Under the pieces are notes generated by a model. The model worked only from the letters and a program-made list of their open reading frames with translations, was not told where the DNA came from and did no database searches. 64,000 nucleotides of DNA, taken from Crossaster papposus. Lineage: Eukaryota; Echinodermata; Asteroidea; Velatida; Solasteridae. Position 1 is the stretch's first letter; the number at the start of each line of letters is the position of its first letter. This document shows positions 24,243-37,226 of this stretch, piece after piece. The DNA is taken from the NCBI GenBank assembly GCA_037893245.1, contig JBAIAA010000021.1:1674001-1738000 (forward strand). The letters are read 5' to 3'. A program made the translations under genes and the position numbers.

Positions 24243-26026
24243 AATAATATGTGTTCATTTTTACTGTATGGCATTTCTTCATTTTGTAATTTTCTAAAAT
24301 ATACTCAAGAAAGAGATGTGTGTTGGGGGATTAGCTCAAATGGTAGAGCGCTCGCTTAGCATGCGAGAGGTACCGGGATCGATACCCGGATCTTCCAAAT
24401 AATTATGTGTTGATTTTTACTATATGGAATTTCTTCATTTTGTAATTTTCTAAAATATACTCAAGAAAGAGATGTGTGTTGGGGGATTAGCTCAAATGGT
24501 AGAGCGCTCGCTTTGCATGTGAGATGTACCGGGATCGATACCCGGATCTTCCATATAATATTTGTTGATTTTTACTGCATGGTATTTCTTCATTTTATAA
24601 TTTTCACAAATATACTCAAGAATGAGAGATGTGTTGGGGGATTAGCTCAAATGGTAGAGCGCTCGCTTAGCATGCGAGAGGTACCGGGATTGATACCCGG
24701 ATCTTCCAAATAATATTTCTTCATTTTTACTGCATGGTATTTCTTTATTTTATAATTTTCACAAATATACTCAAGAATGAGAGATGTGTTGGGGGATTAG
24801 CTCAAATGGTAGAGCGCTCGATTAGCATGCGAGAGGTACCGGGAACGATACCCGGATCTTCCAAATAATATGTGTTGATTTTTACTGTACGGCATTTCTT
24901 CATTTTGTAATTTTCTAAAATATACTCAAGAAAGAGATGTGTGTTGGGGGATTAGCTAAAATGGTAGAGCGCTCGCTTTGCATGTGAGATGTACCGGGAT
25001 CGATACCCGGATCTTCCATATAATATTTGTTGATTTTTACTGCATGGTATTTCTTCATTTTATAATTTTCACAAATATACTCAAGAATGAGAGATGTGTT
25101 GGGGGATTAGCTCAAATGGTAGAGCGCTCGCTTAGCATGCGAGAGGTACCGGGATCGATACCCGGATCTTCCAATTAATATTTGTTCATTTTTACTGCAT
25201 GGTATTTCTTCATTTTATAATTTTCACAAATATACTCAAGAATGAGAGATGTTTTGGGGGATTAGCTCAAATGGTAGAGCGCTCGCTTAGCATGCGAGAG
25301 GTACCGGGATCGATACCCGGATCTTCCAAATAATATGTGTTCATTTTTACTGTATGGCATTTCTTCATTTTGTAATTTTCTAAAATATACTCAAGAAAGA
25401 GATGTGTGTTGGGGGAATAGCTCAAAATGGTAGAGCGCTCGCTTAGCATGCGAGAGGTACCGGGATCGATACCCGGATCTTCCAAATAATTATGTGTTGA
25501 TTTTTACTGTATGGCATTTCTTCATTTTTTTATTTTCTAAAATATACTCAAGAAAGAGATGCGTGTTGGGGGATTAGCTCAAATGGTAGAGCGCTCGCTT
25601 TGCATGTGAGAGGTACCGGGATCGATATCCGGATCTTCCGAATAATATTTCTTCATTTTTACTGTATGGCATTTCTTCATTTTGTTATTTTCTAAAATAT
25701 ACTCAAGAAAGAGATGTGTGTTGGGGGATTAGCTCAAATGGTAGAGCGCTCGCTTAGCATGCGAGAGGTACCGGGATCGGTACCCGGATCTTCCAAATAA
25801 TATTTGTTCATTTTTACTGCATGGTATTTCTTCATTTTATAATTTTCACAAATATACTCAAGAATGAGAGATGTGTTGGGGGATTAGCTCAAATGGTAGA
25901 GCGCTCGCTTAGCATGCGAGAGGTACCGGGATCGATACCCGGATCTTCCAAATAATTATGTGTTGATTTTTACTGTATGGCATTTCTTCATTTTGTAATT
26001 TTCTAAAATATACTCAAGAAAGAGAT

Positions 26027-29000
26027 GTGTGTTGGGGGATTAGCTCAAATGGTAGAGCGCTCGCTTTGCATGTGAGATGTACCGGGATCGATACCCGTAT
26101 CTTCCATATAATATTTGTTGATTTTTACTGCATGGTATTTCTTCATTTTATAATTTTCACAAATATACTCAAGAATGAGAGATGTTTTGGGGGATTAGCT
26201 CATATGGTAGAACGCTCGCTTAGCATGCGAGAGGTACCGGGATCGATATCCAGATCTTCCAAATAATATTTCTTCATTTTTACTGTATGGCATTTCTTCA
26301 TTTTGTTATTTTCTAAAATATACTCAAGAAAGAGATGTGTGTTGGGGAATTAGCTCAAATGGTAGAGCGCTCGCTTAGCATGCGAGAGGTACCGGGATCG
26401 GTACCCAGATCTTCCAAATAATATTTGTTCATTTTTACTGCATGGTATTTCTTCATTTTATAATTTTCACAAATATACTCAAGAATGAGAGATGTGTTGG
26501 GGGATTAGCTCAAATGGTAGAGCGCTCGCTTAGCATGCGAGAGGTACCGGGATCGATACCCGGATCTTCCAAATAATTGTGTGTTGATTTTTACTGTATG
26601 GCATTTCTTCATTTTGTAATTTTCTAAAATATACTCAAGAAAGAGATGTGTGTTGGGGGATTAGCTCAAATGGTAGAGCGCTCGCTTTGCATGTGAGATG
26701 TACCGGGATCGATACCCGGATCTTCCATATAATATTTGTTGATTTTTACTGCATGGTATTTCTTCATTGTATAATTTTCACAAATATACTCAAGAATGAG
26801 AGATGTGTTGGGGGATTAGCTCAAATGGTAGAGCGCTCGCTTAGCATGTGAGAGGTACCGGGATCGATACCCGGATCTTCCAAATAATATTTCTTCATTT
26901 TTACTGCATGGTATTTCTTCATTTTATAATTTTCACAAATATACTCAAGAATGAGAGATGTGTTGGGGGATTAGCTCAAATGGTAGAGCGCTCGCTTAGC
27001 ATGCGAGAGGTACCGGGATCGATACCCCGATCTTCCAAATAATATTTGTTCATTTTTACTGCATGGTATTTCTTCATTTTATAATTTTCACAAATATACT
27101 CAAGAATGAGCGATGTTTTGGGGGATTAGCTCAAATGGTAGAGCGCTCGCTTAGCATGCGAGAGGTACCGGGATCGATACCCGGATCTTCCAAATAATAT
27201 TTGTTCATTTTTACTGTATGGCATTTCTTCATTTTGTTATTTTCCAAAATATACTCAAGAAAAAGATGTGTGTTGGGCGATTAGCTCAAATGGTAGAGCG
27301 CTCGCTTAGCATGCGAGAGGTACCGGGATCGGTACCCGGATCTTCCAAATAATATTTGTTCATTTTTACTGCATGGTATTTCTTCATTTTATAATTTTCA
27401 CAAATATACTCAAGAATGAGAGATGTGTTGGGGGATTAGCTCAAATGGTAGAGCGCTCGCTTAGCATGCGAGAGGTACCGGGATCGATACCCGGATCTTC
27501 CAAATAATTATGTGTTGATTTTTACTGTATGGCATTTCTTCATTTTGTAATTTTCTAAAACATACTCAAGAAAGAGATGTGTGTTGGGGGATTAGCTCAA
27601 ATGGTAGAGCGCTCGCTTTGCATGTGAGAAGTACCGGGATCGATACCCGGATCTTCCATATAATATTTGTTGATTTTTACTGCATGGTATTTCTTCATTG
27701 TATAATTTTCACAAATATACTCAAGAATGAGAGATGTGTTGGAGGATTAGCTCAAATGCTAGAGCGCTCGCTTAGCATGCGAGAGATACCGGGATCGATA
27801 CCCGGATCTTCCAAATAATATTTCTTCATTTTTACTGCATGGTATTTCTTCATTTTATAATTTTCACAAATATACTCAAGAATGAGAGATGTGTTGGGGG
27901 ATTAGCTCAAATGGTAGAGCGCTCGCTTAGCATGCGAGAGGTACCGGGATCGATACCCGGATCTTCCAAATAATATGTGTTCATTTTTACTGTATGGCAT
28001 TTCTTCATTTTGTAATTTTCTAAAATATACTCAAGAAAGAGATGTGTGTTGGGGGATTAGCTCAAATGGTAGAGCGCTCGCTTAGCATGCGAGAGGTACC
28101 GGGATCGATACCCGGATCTTCCAAATAATTATGTGTTGATTTTTACTGTATGGCATTTCTTAATTTTTTAATTTTCTAAAATATACTCAAGAAAGAGATG
28201 TGTGTTGGGGGATTAGCTCAAATGGTAGAGCGCTCGCTTTGCATGTGAGAGGTACCGGGATCGATATCCGGATCTTCCAAATAATATTTCTTCATTTTTA
28301 CTGTATGGCATTTCTTCATTTTGTTATTTTCTAAAATATACTCAAGAAAGAGATGTGTGTTGGGGGATTAGCTCAAATGGTAGAGCGCTCGCTTAGCATG
28401 CGAGAGGTACCGGGATCGGTACCCGGATCTTCCAAATAATATTTGTTCATTTTTACTGCATGGTATTTCTTCATTTTATAATTTTCACAAATATACTCAA
28501 GAATGGGAGATGTGTTGGGGGATTAGCTCAAATGGTAGAGCGCTCGCTTAGCATGCGAGAGGTACCGGGATCGATACCCGGATCTTCCAAATAATTATGT
28601 GTTGATTTTTACTGTATGGCATTTCTTCATTTTGTAATTTTCTAAAACATACTCAAGAAAGAGATGTGTGTTGGGGGATTAGCTCAAATGGTAGAGCGCT
28701 CGCTTTGCATGTGAGAAGTACCGGGATCGATACCCGGATCTTCCATATAATATTTGTTGATTTTTACTGCATGGTATTTCTTCATTGTATAATTTTCACA
28801 AATAAACTCAAGAATGAGAGATGTGTTGGAGGATTAGCTCAAATGGTAGAGCGCTCGCTTAGCATGCGAGAGATACCGGGATCGATACCCGGATCTTCCA
28901 AATAATATTTCTTCATTTTTACTGCATGGTATTTCTTCATTTTATAATTTTCACAAATATACTCAAGAATGAGAGATGTGTTGGGGGATTAGCTCAAATG

Positions 29001-32000
29001 GTAGAGCGCTCGCTTAGCATGCGAGAGGTACCGGGATCGATACCCGGATCTTCCAAATAATATGTGTTCATTTTTACTGTATGGCATTTCTTCATTTTGT
29101 AATTTTCTAAAATATACTCAAGAAAGAGATGTGTGTTGGGGGATTAGCTCAAATGGTAGAGCGCTCGCTTAGCATGCGAGAGGTACCGGGATCGATACCC
29201 GGATCTTCCAAATAATTATGTGTTGATTTTTACTGTATGGCATTTCTTCATTTTTTAATTTTCTAAAATATACTCAAGAAAGAGATGTGTGTTGGGGGAT
29301 TAGCTCAAATGGTAGAGCGCTCGCTTTGCATGTGAGAGGTACCGGGATCGATATCCGGATCTTCCAAATAATATTTCTTCATTTTTACTGTATGGCATTT
29401 CTTCATTTTGTTATTTTCTAAAATATACTCAAGAAAGAGATGTGTGTTGGGGGATTAGCTCAAATGGTAGAGCGCTCGCTTAGCATGCGAGAGGTACCGG
29501 GATCGGTACCCGGATCTTCCAAATAATATTTGTTCATTTTTACTGCATGGTATTTCTTCATTTTATAATTTTCACAAATATACTCAAGAATGAGAGATGT
29601 TTTGGGGGATTAGCTCAAATGGTAGAACGCTCGCTTAGCATGCGAGAGGTACCGGGATCGATATCCGGATCTTCCAAATAATATTTCTTCATTTTTACTG
29701 TATGGCATTTCTTCATTTTGTTATTTTCTAAAATATACTCAAGAAAGAGATGTGTGTTGGGGAATTAGCTCAAATGGTAGAGCGCTCGCTTAGCATGCGA
29801 GAGGTACCGGGATCGATACCCGGATCTTCCAAATAATTATGTGTTGATTTTTACTGTATGGCATTTCTTCATTTTGTAATTTTCTAAAATATACTCAAGA
29901 AAGAGATGTGTGTTGGGGGATTAGCTCAAATGGTAGAGCGCTCGCTTTGCATGTGAGATGTACCGGGATCGATACCCGGATCTTCCATATAATATTTGTT
30001 GATTTTTACTGCATGGTATTTCTTCATTTTATAATTTTCACAAATATACTCAAGAATGAGAGATGTTTTGGGGGATTAGCTCAAATGGTAGAACGCTCGC
30101 TTAGCATGCGAGAGGTACCGGGATCGATATCCGGATCTTCCAAATAATATTTCTTCATTTTTACTGTATGGCATTTCTTCATTTTGTTATTTTCTAAAAT
30201 ATACTCAAGAAAGAGATGTGTGTTGGGGAATTAGCTCAAATGGTAGAGCGCTCGCTTAGCATGCGAGAGGTACCGGGATCGGTACCCGGATCTTCCAAAT
30301 AATATTTGTTCATTTTTACTGCATGGTATTTCTTCATTTTATAATTTTCACAAATATACTCAAGAATGAGAGATGTGTTGGGGGATTAGCTCAAATGGTA
30401 GAGCGCTCGCTTAGCATGCGAGAGGTACCGGGATCGATACCCGGATCTTCCAAATAATTATGTGTTGATTTTTACTGTATGGCATTTCTTCATTTTGTAA
30501 TTTTCTAAAATATACTCAAGAAAGACATGTGTGTTGGGGGATTAGCTCAAATGGTAGAGCGCTCGCTTTGCATGTGAGATGTACCGGGATCGATACCCGG
30601 ATCTTTCATATAATATTTGTTGATTTTTACTGCATGGTATTTCTTCATTGTATAATTTTCACAAATATACTCAAGAATGAGAGATGTGTTGGGGGATTAG
30701 CTCAAATGGTAGAGCGCTCGCTTAGCATGTGAGAGGTACCGGGATCGATACCCGGATCTTCCAAATAATATTTCTTCATTTTTACTGCATGGTATTTCTT
30801 CATTTTATAATTTTCACAAATATACTCAAGAATGAGAGATGTGTTGGGGGATTAGCTCAAATGGTAGAGCGCTCGCTTAGCATGCGAGAGGTACCGGGAT
30901 CGATACCCGGATCTTCCAAATAATATTTGTTCATTTTTACTGCATGGTATTTCTTCATTTTATAATTTTCACAAATATACTCAAGAATGAGCGATGTTTT
31001 GGGGGATTAGCTCAAATGGTAGAGCGCTCGCTTAGCATGCGAGAGGTACCGGGATCGATACCCGGATCTTCCAAATAATATTTGTTCATTTTTACTGTAT
31101 GGCATTTCTTCATTTTGTTATTTTCCAAAATATACTCAAGAAAAAGATGTGTGTTGGGCGATTAGCTCAAATGGTAGAGCGCTCGCTTAGCATGCGAGAG
31201 GTACCTGGATCGGTACCCGGATCTTCCAAATAATATTTGTTCATTTTTACTGCATGGTATTTCTTCATTTTATAATTTTCACAAATATACTCAAGAATGA
31301 GAGATGTGTTGGGGGATTAGCTCAAATGGTAGAGCTCTCGCTTAGCATGCGAGAGGTACCGGGATCGATACCCGGATCTTCCAAATAATTATGTGTTGAT
31401 TTTTACTGTATGGCATTTCTTCATTTTGTAATTTTCTAAAACATACTCATGAAAGAGATGTGTGTTGGGGGATTAGCTCAAATGGTAGAGCGCTCGCTTT
31501 GCATGTGAGAAGTACCGGGATCGATACCCGGATCTTCCATATAATATTTGTTGATTTTTACTGCATGGTATTTCTTCATTGTATAATTTTCACAAATATA
31601 CTCAAGAATGAGAGATGTGTTGGAGGATTAGCTCAAATGGTAGAGCGCTCGCTTAGCATGCGAGAGGTACCGGGATCGATACCCGGATCTTCCTAATAAT
31701 ATGTGTTGATTTTTACTGCATGGTATTTCTTTATTGTATAATTTTCACAAATATGCTCAAGAATGAGAGATGTGTTGGAGGATTAGCTCAAATGGTAGAG
31801 CGCTCGCTTAGCATGCGAGAGATACCGGGATCGATACCCGGATCTTCCAAATAATATTTCTTCATTTTTACTGCATGGTATTTCTTCATTGTATAATTTT
31901 CACAAATATACTCAAGAATGAGAGATGTGTTGGGGGATTAGCTCAAATGGTAGAGCGCTCGCTTAGCATGTGAGAGGTACCGGGATCGATACCCGGATCT

Positions 32001-32940
32001 TCCAAATAATATTTCTTCATTTTTACTGCATGGTATTTCTTCATTTTATAATTTTCACAAATATACTCAAGAATGAGAGATGTGTTGGGGGATTAGCTCA
32101 AATGGTAGAGCGCTCGCTTAGCATGCGAGAGGTACCGGGATCGATACCCGGATCTTCCAAATAATATTTGTTCATTTTTACTGCATGGTATTTCTTCATT
32201 TTATAATTTTCACAAATATACTCAAGAATGAGCGATGTTTTGGGGGATTAGCTCAAATGGTAGAGCGCTCGCTTAGCATGCGAGAGGTACCGGGATCGAT
32301 ACCCGGATCTTCCAAATAATATTTCTTCATTTTTACTGTATGGCATTTCTTCATTTTGTTATTTTCCAAAATATACTCAAGAAAAAGATGTGTGTTGGGC
32401 GATTAGCTCAAATGGTAGAGCGCTCGCTTAGCATGCGAGAGGTACCTGGATCGGTACCCGGATCTTCCAAATAATATTTGTTCATTTTTACTGCATGGTA
32501 TTTCTTCATTTTATAATTTTCACAAATATACTCAAGAATGAGAGATGTGTTGGGGGATTAGCTCAAATGGTAGAGCGCTCGCTTAGCATGCGAGAGGTAC
32601 CGGGATCGATACCCGGATCTTCCAAATAATTATGTGTTGATTTTTACTGTATGGCATTTCTTCATTTTGTAATTTTCTAAAACATACTCAAGAAAGAGAT
32701 GTGTGTTGGGGGATTAGCTCAAATGGTAGAGCGCTCGCTTTGCATGTGAGAAGTACTGGGATCGATACCCGGATCTTCCATATAATATTTGTTGATTTTT
32801 ACTGCATGGTATTTCTTCATTGTATAATTTTCACAAATATACTCAAGAATGAGAGATGTGTTGGAGGATTAGCTCAAATGGTAGAGCGCTCGCTTAGCAT
32901 GCGAGAGATACCGGGATCGATACCCGGATCTTCCAAATAA
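26027..32940 (+). repeat. Nested higher-order duplications (25, 8 and 7 units)
   Basis: Unit series recur at three offsets. About 26027-27800 reappears 3881 bp downstream at 29908-31700 (25 units). The series at 30729-31696 reappears 1241 bp downstream (8 units). The series at 27579-27818 reappears 1087 bp downstream (7 units). Shared variants include GCATGTGAGAGG (two neighbouring units), GAGCGATGTT, CCAAAATATACTC with AAAAAGATG, and the TTGGAGGATT gene start. Exact edges were not resolved by eye. Confidence 0.7.
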
Positions 32941-33486
32941 TATTTCTTCATTTTTACTGCATGGTATTTCTTCATTTTATAATTTTCACAAATATACTCA
33001 AGAATGAGAGATGTGTTGGGGGATTAGCTCAAATGGTAGAGCGCTCGCTTAGCATGCGAGAGGTACCGGGATCGATACCCGGATCTTCCTAATAATATGT
33101 GTTGATTTTTACTGTATGGCATTTCTTCATTTTGTAATTTTCTAAAATATACTCAAGAAAGAGATGTGTGTTGGGGGATTAGCTCAAATGGTAGAGCGCT
33201 CGCTTTGCATGTGAGATGTACCGGGATCGATACCCGGATCTTCCATATAATATTTGTTGATTTTTACTGCATGGTATTTCTTCATTTTATAATTTTCACA
33301 AATATACTCAAGAATAAGAGATGTTTTGGAGGATTAGCTCAAAAGGTAGAGCGCTCGCTTAGCATGCGAGAGGTACCGGGATCGATATCCGGATCTTCCA
33401 AATAATATTTCTTCATTTATTTTTACTGTATGGCATTTCTTCATTTTGTTATTTTCTAAAATATACTCAAGAAAGAGATGTGTGTT

Positions 33487-34570
33487 GGGCGATTAGCTCA
33501 AATGGTACACTGTTAAAAATTGTGTAACTTCACAGTTGTTTTTCTGTTGAAAATGTCAAAATATAACAGTAGATATTACTGTTTTGGGATTTCTTTGCAT
33601 ATCAACAAAACTAGTACTGTCTATGTACATTTTTCTGATTTTCTCTGTTTGGTTACAGAATGTTCGCTGTTAAATTACAGTTTTGTACTGGAACAAGAAA
33701 CATCATCTTTTGAACAAGCATTTTCTTCCGTTATGTTAAGACACAGCAACATTACTGTTTTATAACAACACATTTTGCTGTAAATATACAGCAACGCCAA
33801 CGAAGTATTTATTTACAGAGAATCTACTGTTCTCCTACATGAATCTCATTACGCAGCAACTGACCAATCAGAAGTGAGGAAATTAGTGTTCACAAAAGTC
33901 ATGTTAAACTGTGTTGTTTTACCACAAAGCACACTTTTTTGCCCACTTTGTGTAATTTTTAAAGCAATTCCCCGATACAATTTAGATTTTTAGCAAATAA
34001 AGCTGAAGAATCGCATCCCATCGCCCTCCGCATTGAAATATTGAAATTATTCATTTGAAAGCGTGACTTCATCATTGCGGGAAAAGCTGAATATAAAAGT
34101 AACTCACGACAATGGTTTAGCGTTAAGTAGGTTATCGTAGCCTGTACTATATATCTGTATACGTAATAGTATTGTGTAATGTTTAATAAAAAGTTACTTA
34201 TATAGGTCTGGTTCCCATTCCCACTTCATTCATCAATGTAAATTGCCGCAATACTCGTAACAGAAAACTGTACTTCAACAGGAGCGTTTGTTTTTTGACA
34301 TAAAACTTGCTGTTATATCAACAAAACAAAAACCGGTTAATCACTGTTGCAAAACAGGGGAATCCCTGTAGGCGTGCAGTACCCAATACAGTAGAATCTC
34401 TGTTAATAAACAGAAATAAAAACAACAGTAGAATGTACTGTTAAAAAACAGTAACTTCTGTAATGCCAATTGACAATAGAATGTACTGTTAATTAACATA
34501 TATTTTTTTAACAGTGTAGAGCGCTCGCTTAGCATGCGAGAGGTACCGGGATCGATACCCGGATCTTCCT
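33487..34570 (+). pseudogene. tRNA-Ala(AGC) split by a transposon
   Basis: The 5' 21 nt of a tRNA (33487-33507, start GGGCGAT) and its 3' 52 nt (34519-34570) together make exactly 73 nt once the insert 33508-34516 and the extra TA are removed. The cut falls in the D-loop, immediately after the A box. The copy also carries G4 to C and a discriminator T in place of A73, so it may already have been impaired. Confidence 0.9.
33508..34516. mobile_element. Tc1/mariner-type non-autonomous element, 1009 bp
   Basis: The ends are inverted: CACTGTTAAAAA on the left and TTTTTAACAGTG on the right. The element is flanked by TA on both sides (33506-33507 and 34517-34518), and removing it with one TA restores an intact tRNA. 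TA duplication and CACTG-type ends fit the Tc1/mariner superfamily. The interior is AT-rich and crowded with ACTGTT/AACAGT motifs in both orientations, especially in the last 200 bases. No transposase is visible. The short open frames at 33520-33765 (+) and 34341-34535 (-) have no known domain. Confidence 0.85.
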
Positions 34571-35582
34571 AATAATATGTGTTGATTTTTACTGTATGGC
34601 ATTTCTTCATTTTGTAATTTTCTAAAATATACTCAAGAAAGAGATGTGTGTTGGGGGATTAGCTCAAATGGTAGAGCGCTCGCTTTGCATGTGAGATGTA
34701 CCGGGATCGATACCCGGATCTTCCATATAATATTTGTAGATTTTTACTGCATGGTATTTCTTCATTTTATAATTTTCACAAATATACTCAAGAATGAGAG
34801 ATGTTTTTGGGGATTAGCTCAAAAGGTAGAGCGCTCGCTTAGCATGCGAGAGGTACCGGGATCGATATCCGGATCTTCCAAATAATATTTCTTCATTTTT
34901 ACTGTATGGCATTTCTTCATTTTGTTATTTTCTAAAATATACTCAAGAAAGAGATGTGTGTTGGGGGTTTAGCTCAAATGGTAGAGCGCTCGCTTTGCAT
35001 GTGAGATGTACCGGGATCGATACCCGGATCTTCCATATAATATTTGTTGATTTTTACTGCATGGTATTTCTTCATTGTATAATTTTCACAAATATACTCA
35101 AAAATGAGAGATGTGTTGGGGGATTAGCTCAAATGGTAGAGCGCTCGCTTAGCATGCGAGAGGTACCGGGATCGATACCCGGATCTTCCAAATAATATTT
35201 CTTCATTTTTACTGCATGGTATTTCTTCATTTTATAATTTTCACAAATATACTCAAGAATGAGAGATGTTTTGGGGGATTAGCTCAAATGGTAAAGCGCT
35301 CGCTTAGCATGCGAGAGGTACTGGGATCGATACCCGGATCTTCCAAATAATATTTGTTCATTTTTACAGTATGGCATTTCTTCATTTTGTTATTTTCTAA
35401 AATATACTCAAGAAAGAGATGTGTGTTGGGGGATTAGCTCAAATGGTAGAGCGCTCGCTTAGCATGCGAGAGGTACCGGGATCGGTACCCGGATCTTCCA
35501 AATAATATTTGTTCATTTTTACTGCATGGTATTTCTTCATTTTATAATTTTCACAAATATACTCAAGAATGAGAGATGTGTT

Positions 35583-35655
35583 GGGGGATTAGCTCAAATG
35601 GTAGAGCGCTCGCTTATCATGCGAGAGCTACCGGGATCGATACCCGGATCTTCCA
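35583..35655 (+). tRNA. tRNA-Ala backbone with anticodon ATC
   Basis: The loop reads TTATCAT, so the anticodon at 35616-35618 is ATC (aspartate codon GAU), while the acceptor stem keeps the alanine signal G3:U70. The variable loop also changes (AGGTA to AGCTA). If transcribed and charged it would place alanine at aspartate codons. As a single mutant copy it is more likely silent or decaying. Confidence 0.85.
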
Positions 35656-36359
35656 AATAATTATGTGTTGATTTTTACTGTATGGCATTTCTTCATTTTG
35701 TAATTTTCTAAAATATACTCAAAAAACAGATGTGTGTTGGGGGATTAGCTCAAATGGTAGAGCGCTCGCTTTGCATGTGAGATGTACCGGGATCGATACC
35801 CGGATCTGCCATATAATATTTGTTGATTTTTACTGCATGGTATTTCTTCATTGTATAATTTTCACAAATATACTCAAGAATGAGAGATGTGTTGGGGGAT
35901 TAGCTCAAATTGTAGAGCGCTCGCTTAGCATGCGAGAGGTACCGGGATCGATACCCGGATCTTCCAAATAATATTTCTTCATTTTTACTGCCTTGTATTT
36001 CTTTATTTTATAATTTTCACAAATATACTCAAGAATGAGAGATGTGTTGGGGGATTAGCTCAAATGGTAGAGCGCTCGCTTTGCATGTGAGATGTACCGG
36101 GATCGATACCTGGATCTTCCATATAATATTTGTTGATTTTTACTGCATGGTATTTCTTCATTGTATAATTTTCACAAATATACTCAAGAATGAGAGATGT
36201 GTTGGGGGATTAGCTCAAATGGTAGAGCGCTCGCTTAGCATGCGAGAGGTACCGGGATCGATACCCGGATCTTCCAAATAATTATGTGTTGATTTTTACT
36301 GTATGGCATTTCTTCATTTTGTAATTTTCTAAAATATACTCAAGAAAGAGATGTGTGTT

Positions 36360-36444
36360 GGGGGTTTAGCTCAAATGGTAGAGCGCTCGCTTTGCATGTG
36401 AGATGTACCGGGATCGATACCGGGATCGATACCCGGATCTTCCA
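36360..36444 (+). pseudogene. tRNA-Ala(TGC) with a 12-bp T-arm duplication
   Basis: The T arm holds GGGATCGATACC twice in tandem, making the gene 85 nt long, with two overlapping B-box matches and no normal T-stem geometry. The acceptor stem also has T6 in place of A6. Looks like replication slippage. It could still bind TFIIIC but should not give a normal tRNA. Confidence 0.85.
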
Positions 36445-37226
36445 TATAATATTTGTTGATTTTTACTGCATGGTATTTCTTCATTGTATAATTTTCACAA
36501 ATATACTCAAAAATGAGAGATGTGTTGGGGGATTAGCTCAAATGGTAGAGCGCTCGCTTAGCATGCGAGAGGTACCGGGATCGATACCCGGATCTTCCAA
36601 ATAATATTTCTTAATTTTTACTGCATGGTATTTCTTCATTTTATAATTTTCACAAATATACTCAAGAATGAGAGATGTGTTGGGGGATTAGCTCAAATGG
36701 TAGAGCGCTCGCTTAGCATGCGAGAGGTACCGGGATCGATACCCGGATCTTCCAAATAATATTTGTTCATTTTTACTGCATGGTATTTCTTCATTTTATA
36801 ATTTTCACAAATATACTCAAGAATGAGAGATGTTTTGGGGGATTAGCTCAAATGGTAGAGCGCTCGCTTAGCATGCGAGAGGTACCGGGATCGATACCCG
36901 GATCTTACAAATAATATTTGTTCATTTTTACTGTATGGCATTTCTTCATTTTGTTATTTTCTAAAATATACTCAAGAAAGAGATGTGTGTTGGGGGATTA
37001 GCTCAAATGGTAGAGCGCTCGCTTAGCATGCGAGAGGTACCGGGATCGGTACCCGGATCTTCCAAATAATATTTGTTCATTTTTACTGCATGGTATTTCT
37101 TCATTTTATAATTTTCACAAATATACTCAAGAATGAGAGATGTGTTGGGGGATTAGCTCAAATGGTAGAGCGCTCGCTTAGCATGCGAGAGGTACCGGGA
37201 TCGATACCCGGATCTTCCAAATAATT

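Larger units (their letters stand above)
945..33507 (+). repeat. Block 1 of the tandem tRNA-Ala array (~210 units of ~155 bp)
   Basis: Head-to-tail copies of a ~155-bp unit, all on the + strand: a 73-bp tRNA-Ala plus an ~82-bp AT-rich spacer. The first full genes start at 1068, 1223, 1378 and 1533, giving the period. TGC-anticodon genes start at 1223, 2305, 2926, 3546, 4011, 4633, 5098, 5409, 6183, 7113, 7734, 8199, 8664, 9128, 9749, 10214, 10679, 10989, 11454, 11919, 12385, 12850, 13472, 16261, 16726, 17346, 17967, 18432, 19208, 19673, 20448, 21068, 21689, 22154, 22774, 23395, 23860, 24481, 24946, 26034, 26655, 27586, 28673, 29915, 30536, 31467, 32708 and 33173, plus some not tallied. Fourteen genes are GGC and nearly all others are AGC. 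Two spacer types recur, TTATAATTTTCACAAATATA and TGTAATTTTCTAAAATATA, the second usually preceding TGC genes. The left edge cuts a tRNA at its anticodon. The right edge is a transposon in a tRNA D-loop. Confidence 0.95.

Noticed and set aside
25267-25485. Minus-strand open frame in the array
   Set aside because: It is the reverse complement of tRNA units with no independent support.
945-33507. CRISPR array
   Set aside because: Regular repeats with spacers, but the repeats are tRNA genes, the spacers are conserved rather than unique, and there are no cas genes. The setting is eukaryotic.
945-33507. tRNA-derived SINE family
   Set aside because: Copies are strictly head to tail in one phase with complete 73-nt cloverleafs and T5 stops, with no tRNA-unrelated body tail, poly(A) or target duplications.
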